From the NCBI RefSeq assembly GCF_000165425.1, contig NW_001799522.1:1-64000 (forward strand): DNA of 64,000 nt. The letters are read 5' to 3'. Of this stretch, positions 59,355-64,000 are shown one piece after another. The position numbers were made by a program, and so were the translations under genes. The DNA comes from Paramecium tetraurelia. Its lineage: Eukaryota > Ciliophora > Oligohymenophorea > Peniculida > Parameciidae. How positions within the stretch are numbered: the first letter of the stretch is position 1; the number at the start of each line of letters is the position of its first letter. The notes under the pieces were generated by a model. It was not told the DNA's origin. It searched no databases and saw nothing but the letters and a program-made list of their open reading frames with translations.

Positions 59355-61504
59355 TCATATATCTCTCCAGTGAACCTTCATGCATTTGATTGTTTCAAAA
59401 TAATTTCCTTGAGTTTCCATCCAAAATTGTTCAAGAGTGTTCTAAGAAAACTCATCACATTTCCACATTCCTGTTTGAATTCCATACTCACAGAATGATC
59501 TAAACATGTCCAAAGGTGCTCCATTCAATTTAATACCATATTTCTAAGGTAAGAGTACATGTTTGGGTTGGAAATCGTGTTAAAATAATTTGAAAATAGA
59601 GGAAGCAGTAATTTTAGTACCATTTTTAATTTTGTGTCCATCAAAGTGCATAAACAATCGAGGTAATGACATATGATATGGTGGTACATGTCCCTTTAAA
59701 TAATTAATGACTTAGAAATACCCTTAGATCTTTATCAGATTCATAACGAAAAGATGGTATTTGTGATGGTCTATAGAACCAGTTAATACCATCAACAGCT
59801 ACTAATACTTTGTACTTGTCAGTATTGTACAATTGTTCCATCACTTCATAGACAGCATTGGTTGCATAATGAGCATTTGAGATGCCATAATCAATGATTT
59901 CATGTAAATATTGTGGTTTAGGAATTTTCAATGTAATTCTTGCAGACATGATTTAATCTTGTGCTTCTTCGAAATCTCTTTCTTCTTGTGTTGTGAATTT
60001 CTCAAAGTCCTTGAAGTGATACCCTCTTCTTTCATCATACAAATTGGGACAAGGATCAGGATCATCATCATGAACACCACTCAAATTGAATTTGCCATAA
60101 AGACTCAAATCAACTTAAAAGGTCTCCAAATGCACTTGATTAGCTTCTTTGAATTGTTCTAACCATTCCTATGCTGCCTTTGGTTGCATATACAATCCAG
60201 TTTTAAAATGTCTCTTGGTCTCATATTTCAATGAAGTCCAACTATAATTTATTGGTATAAATTAATACTTATATCCAGATGGAACTACTGCTACTATCCA
60301 TCCAGTTTATTAGGCAAACATAATTGCTTACATTAACACACCTGATTTACCAGCTCCATGATCTCCATGGAAAAGCAAATTACTTGAATATCCATAGTAT
60401 TATTCCTAATATTGATAAGACAATCATACCCCAAATCTATTTTCAATCAATGATTTTGGAACTGGGAATGGATTATTTACATATTTTGTGAGATCCAAAG
60501 TGAAATCTTAAAACTACAATGTTTTCACTGTTGAAAATAATAGTTCAGGCATAGAAGCATTGGCTTATTGTTGATCTATCTTTTCCAATAATTAATCAAC
60601 AAGAGACTTAAAGAATTCCTTTCTTTACTCTGGAGTTCTTAATTATTAAATTAATTCCCAATGATTCAATATGACAGTCAAGAGAGCATCAAAATTGACA
60701 CTGGTTGCAAAGATTCTTTGGAATATTTCATTGTTTCTATGTTTTTTAAGTTCATCATTAAAGTCTCCTTTCAAGACATTGAACATTATTATGAAATATC
60801 CTTCTTTGTGGAAATTATCTTTGGATAACTTTTTATATTAGAATATTTGTGGTATTCTTATGCTTGAATCCACATAATCCATTGTTTTGAAACCCACATC
60901 AGTCATCATAAGAGAGAAATTTTTGGACAATTCAATGAGGTTTTTTTGGAAATCCCCTGGTGATAGGAATTTAAAAGTCTTCTTAAATAACTCATAATTC
61001 AAAGGGATCCATTTTCCGATTTATATTGGATTCAAATCCAACCAATCTTTTAAAAACAATTTTGCCTTTTCTCTTGGCATATTGCTCTTAGTGTTATCAT
61101 CAAGATCTTTGATAGAAAGAGGATCTGGTTGTTAAGCTAATTATTCAACTTGTTTTCTGATGTAAGCCTAAGGAATTATGATGGATTTTACTTGTGTAAT
61201 TGACTCTCTTACTACAGGATCTACCTTTTGAAATACTTTATCAAGCAAATCCAATTCGACTGATTATTCAAGAGCAGGCAATACTTCATAAGTATATCTT
61301 TTGAATAGATCAACTTGATTCACTCTTTTTGGTGCTAAAACTCCAGATTCTTTTTCAACTTATTCTGGCATTGAAAAATAAGGTTTTGTTTGATAAAACT
61401 TGGTTGTAGTAACTTTAGCCTATTAATAATGTTTCAATTTTAGTTTCTTGAATGCTTCAGATGCAGCTAACTAAAATTACTGTAATCATAATACTTACCT
61501 TCAT
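59355..61504 (-). CDS. DAP3: Mitochondrial small-subunit ribosomal protein mS29 (DAP3)
   Basis: 689 residues after introns of 28, 24 and 28 nt give an exact frame. The DAP3 GTPase-like core is present: LLFHGDHGAGKSGVLMQAI (Walker A), WTSLK, then GYHFKDFEKFTTQEERDFEE, YGISNAHYATNAVYEVMEQL and NTDKYKVLVAVDGINWFYRP (the family's DKFPVLVAVD...), PSFRYESDKDL. The N-terminal about 300 residues are a ciliate extension beginning MKLAASEAFKKLKLKHYQ, consistent with a mitochondrial targeting region. mS29 sits in the head of the mitoribosomal small subunit and binds GTP. Twice the usual human length (about 400), as is common for ciliate mitoribosomal proteins. Confidence 0.85.
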
Positions 61505-61562
61505 AACTAAAATTTATTTTATTAATATAACTAATGAATAGTACACATATTTCTCACTAATT

Positions 61563-63766
61563 ATGCTCATTGATCTTCAAGAACACAGCCTCCAAGACTA
61601 CAATCTAAGGTACAATTTAAGCATAATCACAATAGACCTCTATCTGAATCAAATTTTAGTTAACAATGTTAGTATTTGGTTTTATCTAATTGGATGCTCA
61701 ATCTCTCTAATTTTGGATACCTTTTTATTTGTAGTCTTTTTATATAAAAATCAATTGAGACAAAGTCCAGGAGACATTTTTTTGGGTAGTTTCGTATTTG
61801 AAATCATAATGGCAATACAGTGGTATATAATTGCAGTTTCCTCTTATGAAGATAAACCCTTGGCTAATAACTCCTTGGAATGTTAATTTACAGCCGCATT
61901 AACATTGATATCACGTAATAATATCTGACCTATGATTCATTTAGACCTAGGATAGTACTTTTATATATTGGCTTTTTTCTATTTTCTTACAAGATAAGTG
62001 AAAACAAGTTTCAAGGCAAAAAATAACATCCAATGGTTAATCCACTTGGGAGTCATCATACTGACATTAATAACATGTGTGATTGTGTTTTCTTTGAATT
62101 TGACAGGCAAAAACGTTGATGGGAAATGCTCTATAGTTACATCTCTCTTAGCGGAGTAAATTAAATAATTTTACTTAGTTATGTCATTACCTTAGGATAT
62201 ACATTGACAATTTTAATCTACATTTCAATTGGCGGATATTCGATCTACTATATCAAGAAGAATATCCCAAATTAATATAAGGAGAGAGCACAAAAATTCC
62301 TGAAATTCAGTATTATCTACTTCCTGACCTACCTCATTCTGATATTCGCAGCATAATTGGTTGAATTATTAGCTAGTTTGAGTTGTACTTATCAATGGAA
62401 CATGAACTTGAATGCCATGTACGACACAGCAGCATTTTTTGATATCATGATATTAATACTTTTACCTATTATTAGAGTAAATGATCCTTATACTAAAAGA
62501 ATATTGCTCAAGATGTTTGGGTATGGACAGAAACAAAAATAAATAATTGAAGAGAATGAACTTGAATTGTCGAAACACAATAGCAGTGTTGATTAGGATC
62601 TGAGTATTTTGACTAGTGGTATTTCGTAGATTCGATAATCTGAATTAATTATCAATAGAGAGAAATCTCAAACAGACGATAATCCTTTTGTTAGTGTTCT
62701 GCAAAATAAAAAGAGAGGATAAATTATGTGCAAAATGATAGCAGGACTTCAAATTGATTAGTATTCTAAATACAATTCATTGGAGGTTGAGATCATCAAT
62801 CAAAAATCTGATAACATCTACGAGGAAAGAAAGATTTACAAATTCAATAATGATTAAATCATTACTACCATGCCTTATAATTTGTGTTAAGATTTTGTGT
62901 CTTTGGTAGAAGACTTCCCACAAATCAAAGTAGTTTCCTACACTCCAATTATATTTCATGCTATTATGAATAGAGAGAAGGAGAAATTGAACATCTACGA
63001 GTCTCTTGATATCAACAATAATTTTGAGAAGATTACGAATGCCAGTAAGAATGAAGGTGGAAAGTCAGGCTAGTTTTTCTTCTATTCCCAAGACAACCAA
63101 TTGATTATCAAGACTGTCACTCAACAAGAATTGAAAATCATCCTAACTATGCTGAAAAATTACTTTTAGTATATATTATCCAATCCAAATACTTTGATCG
63201 CTAAAATCTATGGTGTCTACACATTTGAATAGGAAAACCAAAAGAATATCAACATTATTGTTATGAGAAATATTGCTCAGACTTCAAACACATTTAGAAT
63301 CTACGATCTAAAAGGTTCTAGTTATGACAGGGAAGTTGCTAAAAAAGATACGAATCTATAAAAAGTTGTACTCAAAGACTTGGATTTCTTGAATATTGAA
63401 AAATATTTATATATCTCCTAAGAAGATGCCAGCTTAATTGCAGAAAATGCTATAAAAGATTCGAATTTCTTTAAGTCTCAAGGATTGATTGATTATTCCT
63501 TAATTGTTTTCAAGATTCTAAATGAGCAAAATCCAGATCTTATTCCCAAGAAGAAGGCCAATATATTTATGTGTGATGATGTTAGGTATAGATATCACAT
63601 TGGAATCATCGATTATTTATAGGAGTATAATGTGCAGAAGCAATTTGAGAAGTATACCAAAAAGATTATTAAACTCAATTAGAATTTGGATACTAGTTCA
63701 CAAGACCCTAAAATATACGCCAATAGATTCTAATAGTTCATAAGAAGAATTACCAAAATTGAATGA
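61563..63766 (+). CDS. GPCR-PIPK: seven-helix receptor fused to phosphatidylinositol-phosphate kinase
   Basis: 716 residues after introns at 61,915-61,944 and 62,156-62,178. The N-terminal half holds about seven membrane helices (VSIWFYLIGCSISLILDTFL; IFLGSFVFEIIMAIQWYII; WLIHLGVIILTLITCVIVFS; TLTILIYISIGGYSIYYIKK; FSIIYFLTYLILIFAAQL). The second half is a PIP kinase: KSGQFFFYSQDNQLIIKTVT (ATP-binding Lys region), IAKIYGVYTF, IVMRNIA, FRIYDLKGSSYDREV (the DLKGS catalytic motif), LKDLDF, IDYSLIV and HIGIIDYLQEY (IID metal motif). Such fusions are known from oomycetes, Dictyostelium (RpkA) and ciliates, and would couple an extracellular or vacuolar signal directly to PI(4,5)P2 synthesis. Full kinase motifs are present. 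Confidence 0.92.
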
Positions 63767-63806
63767 TATTATTTTATACTTTCATTATAAAATTTATTGT
63801 TAAATT

Positions 63807-64000
63807 ATGAATACTAATTGTTTGGACTTAATGGATTTACTCGATCTAAACCAAACAGAATCGAATACCATTCTATTAGAAAACTACTCACAACATCAAA
63901 AGATTCCATCCCGCAACACCTCCATGGCTCCCACAAACAAAACTATATCTACCAGATTATATTCCTAAGTGAGTTCCAGAAAATAAACTTAAGAAACTGG
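63807..64000 (+). CDS. Unidentified protein, 5' end only
   Basis: Begins MNTNCLDLMDLLDLNQTESN, then a polar stretch (HQKIPSRNTSMAPTNKTIST) and runs off the right edge of the window still open. It starts 40 bp after the previous stop. The MDLLDL repeat is a short acidic/hydrophobic motif of the clathrin-box kind (LLDL), which is suggestive only. Not assigned. Confidence 0.6.

Overview
This window is ciliate macronuclear DNA, most likely from Paramecium or a close relative. Genes stay open only if TAA and TAG are read as glutamine and TGA is the sole stop. Introns are about 21-40 nt (GT...AG, usually GTA...TAG), intergenic DNA is very AT-rich, and gene spacing is extremely small. Trichocyst matrix proteins, very long WD40 proteins and a GPCR-PIP kinase fusion also fit. 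Standard-code translation breaks almost every real gene. Gene models here were made by eye with the ciliate code. For most genes, exon length minus inferred introns gives an exact multiple of three.

Left part (1-11.8 kb), plastic and decayed. It starts inside a WD40 gene of near-identical 126-bp units with a premature in-frame TGA. A 5.9-kb block of unusually GC-rich, coding-like but broken sequence (about 1.65-7.56 kb) follows. Next comes an inverted, frame-shifted duplicate (7.56-10.69 kb) of part of the giant gene at 35-47 kb. One edge of the duplicate runs into the 3' end of a PH-domain/permuted-papain gene (10.6-11.8 kb). These three blocks are the least ordinary part of the window.

Middle (11.9-34.9 kb), dense normal genes: a poly-Q coiled-coil protein, an MFSD1-like MFS transporter, PP2A methylesterase, a transportin-3/importin-13-type karyopherin, a casein kinase 1, a RAD3/XPD-like protein that seems to have lost its ATPase motifs, a ciliate HTH-like protein, a trichocyst matrix protein, a leucine-rich-repeat protein and a large BIG-type Sec7 ARF exchange factor.

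35.3-47.7 kb is one intronless-looking ORF of about 4138 codons. It has a long helical N-terminus, a NACHT/STAND-type NTPase, pentapeptide-like repeats and thousands of residues of WD40 propeller, an NLR-like architecture. It is the source of the inverted duplicate, and the WD40 fragment at the left end belongs to the same broad class.

Right part (48.1-64 kb), compact housekeeping and cilia genes: a beta-COP/adaptin-like protein, a Sel1-repeat protein ending in a prenylation box, an FCP1/SCP-type phosphatase, Rab2, a ULK/ATG1-like kinase, LRRC51, a C2/coiled-coil protein, a small HTH protein, mitoribosomal mS29/DAP3, a GPCR-PIPK receptor kinase and the start of one more gene. Several genes serve membrane traffic (Sec7 GEF, beta-COP-like, Rab2, prenylated Sel1, PIPK). 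I see no operon logic, only tight packing with divergent start codons 13-121 bp apart. I did not find rRNA, tRNA, CRISPR or intact transposons.
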